Assembly: GCA_021778815.1 (NCBI GenBank)
Contig: JAJYBW010000181.1
Location: 1-6,919, forward strand
Source: Acidobacteriota bacterium
GTDB taxonomy: Bacteria; Acidobacteriota; Terriglobia; Terriglobales; Acidobacteriaceae
Length of the DNA stretch: 6,919 bases
Direction of reading: 5' to 3'
The notes under the pieces are model-generated. The model searched no databases. It was not told the origin of the DNA and saw only the letters and a program-made list of their open reading frames with translations. This document shows, one piece after another, positions 5,717 through 6,919 of this stretch (within the stretch, counting starts at the first letter, position 1; each line of letters begins with the position of its first letter). Position numbers and translations under genes: made by a program.

Positions 5717-6919
5717 TTATTTCAGATCGCGCCAATTTGGGCCCACGGCAACTTCGGCGACGATGGGAACTTTCAGTTCGATGACTTGTTCCATCGCCGC
5801 GCGCACGCGTTCTCGTACCTCATCCACTTCTTCCGTGGGAACATCGAGAACCAGCTCATCATGCACCTGTAGCACCATTTTGGTGCGCAGCTTTTGTTCG
5901 CGAAGCTCGCGCGCCACACGAATCATGGCCAGTTTAATCAAGTCTGCGGCTGTCCCCTGCAGCGGTGTGTTGACCGCGGTACGCTCCGAAAATCCGCGCA
6001 TGTTCGCGTTGCGACTGGTGATATCCGGAATCGGTCGAACCCGGCCAAACAGCGTGCGCACGCTCTGCGTCTGTCTCACTTGTTCCAACGTCTGCTCGAT
6101 GAACGCTTTGACACCGCTGTAGCGTTCAAAATAGCGATCGATATAGATGCGTGCCTCGCTGGGCTCAATATTTAGTTGCTGCGCCAGCCCAAACGGCGAG
6201 ATGCCGTACACAATACCAAAGTTCACCGCCTTGGCACGATTGCGCGTCACCTTGTCCATCGATTCGATGGGAACGCCAAACACCTCGGAGGCCGTTAGCG
6301 TGTGGATGTCGACATTTTCGCGATACGCTTTCAGCAGCAGGGGATCTTCGGAGAAATGCGCCATCAAACGCAATTCAATCTGCGAATAATCCGCCGACAA
6401 CAGAACGTTTCCATCTGCCGGGACAAAGGCCGCGCGAATCTCGCGACCTAACTCAGACCGGATAGGAATGTTTTGCAAGTTAGGATTCACTGACGACAAA
6501 CGCCCTGTCGCCGTGCCAACGGCATTGAAGGTTGTGTGGACGCGATGCTGGGTGTCGGCCAGCAATGGCAGGCTGTCAGAATAATTCGATTTCAATTTGG
6601 CCAGCTGGCGATATTCCAATACCATGCGCGGCGCTTCATGATGTTCGGCCAGTTCCTCCAGCACATCCTGTGCAGTGGAAACAACTTTGCCCCTGCCGTA
6701 CTTGATTGGCTTCGGCAGCGCCATCTTGTTAAACAAAACATCTCCCAGTTGCTTCGGAGAATTGATGTTGAAGCGGTGCCCGCAGCTTCCGTAAATGCAT
6801 TCAGCCAAAGTATTCAGCTGTTCCGCCAGCCGCTCAGAAATCCGCTGCAAATACGCGGAATCGATGCGGACGCCGGCATCTTCCATATCCAGCAAAATGG
6901 GCGCCAGCGGAAGATCGAT
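5717..6919 (-). CDS. polA: DNA polymerase I, polymerase domain (5' end outside window)
   Basis: This is a family A DNA polymerase, which fills gaps in excision repair and replaces RNA primers on the lagging strand. The frame remains open to the last base of the window; the visible 400 residues begin at IDLPLAPILLDMEDAGV, a typical start of the polymerase domain, and end at TAA. Motifs occur in the expected order: FNINSPKQLGDVLF; TATGRLSSVNPNLQNIP around residues 136-152; motif A DYSQIELR (177-184) with the first catalytic Asp; the O-helix RNRAKAVNFGIVYG (226-239) with conserved Arg, Lys, Phe and Tyr; PLQGTAAD; and motif C VHDE (352-355) with the second catalytic Asp. The Phe in the O-helix is the E. 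coli type, which predicts discrimination against dideoxynucleotides. The 5'-nuclease and any 3'-5' exonuclease domain would lie outside the window and cannot be judged. No frameshift or missing residue is seen. It is convergent with glmM. Confidence 0.97.
   Translation of the reverse strand: MDLPLAPILLDMEDAGVRIDSAYLQRISERLAEQLNTLAECIYGSCGHRFNINSPKQLGDVLFNKMALPKPIKYGRGKVVSTAQDVLEELAEHHEAPRMVLEYRQLAKLKSNYSDSLPLLADTQHRVHTTFNAVGTATGRLSSVNPNLQNIPIRSELGREIRAAFVPADGNVLLSADYSQIELRLMAHFSEDPLLLKAYRENVDIHTLTASEVFGVPIESMDKVTRNRAKAVNFGIVYGISPFGLAQQLNIEPSEARIYIDRYFERYSGVKAFIEQTLEQVRQTQSVRTLFGRVRPIPDITSRNANMRGFSERTAVNTPLQGTAADLIKLAMIRVARELREQKLRTKMVLQVHDELVLDVPTEEVDEVRERVRAAMEQVIELKVPIVAEVAVGPNWRDLK

Noticed and set aside
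1..6919. Anti-phage, toxin-antitoxin, mobile-element or CRISPR system
   Set aside because: No transposase, recombinase, repeat array, toxin-antitoxin pair or defence-domain motif is present; all intact genes are housekeeping, signalling or membrane genes in similar composition.

Overview
This is an ordinary chromosomal window from a moderately GC-rich bacterium. Its gene content and protein style suggest an Acidobacteriota (Terriglobia-like) genome: a stand-alone CheY-like regulator of the 'KCP.CRVLL.(T/S)G' type, a GlmM with the RYSGTE phosphate loop, and a PolA with classical family-A motifs. The lineage is an inference from protein resemblance and cannot be proved without a database search. 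No mobile element, CRISPR array, tRNA, rRNA or phage gene is visible.

Left part (1-2020). The window opens inside a plus-strand gene for an unrecognised protein that ends in one C-terminal membrane helix. Its stop codon overlaps the stop codon of a convergent minus-strand gene for a small-pore ion channel, probably a potassium channel, with a long cytosolic C-terminal domain. The channel gene is divergent from a response-regulator gene. The roughly 350-base gap between them is the main regulatory region of the window. It holds a near-perfect CRP/FNR-type palindrome, a second short palindrome, and a four-run G-rich tract that fits the canonical G-quadruplex pattern just upstream of the response-regulator start.

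Middle (2021-5672). Four plus-strand genes follow: a receiver-only response regulator, a 74-residue two-helix membrane protein of the DUF2905 type, xseA (exodeoxyribonuclease VII large subunit) and glmM (phosphoglucosamine mutase). xseA and glmM are separated by only 9 bases and are very likely co-transcribed. A 151-base gap before xseA may hold their promoter.

Right part (5673-6919). The 3' part of polA, essentially the whole polymerase domain of DNA polymerase I, lies on the minus strand and converges on glmM. A 44-base spacer with a short GC hairpin separates the two. The polA start lies beyond the window.

The proteins do not form one obvious pathway. xseA and polA belong to DNA repair, glmM to peptidoglycan precursor synthesis, and the channel and regulator to ion homeostasis and signalling. 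I found no convincing undescribed multi-gene system. The items most worth checking are the regulatory architecture of the channel/regulator divergent region, the domain behind the channel pore, and the cysteine-rich receiver protein.
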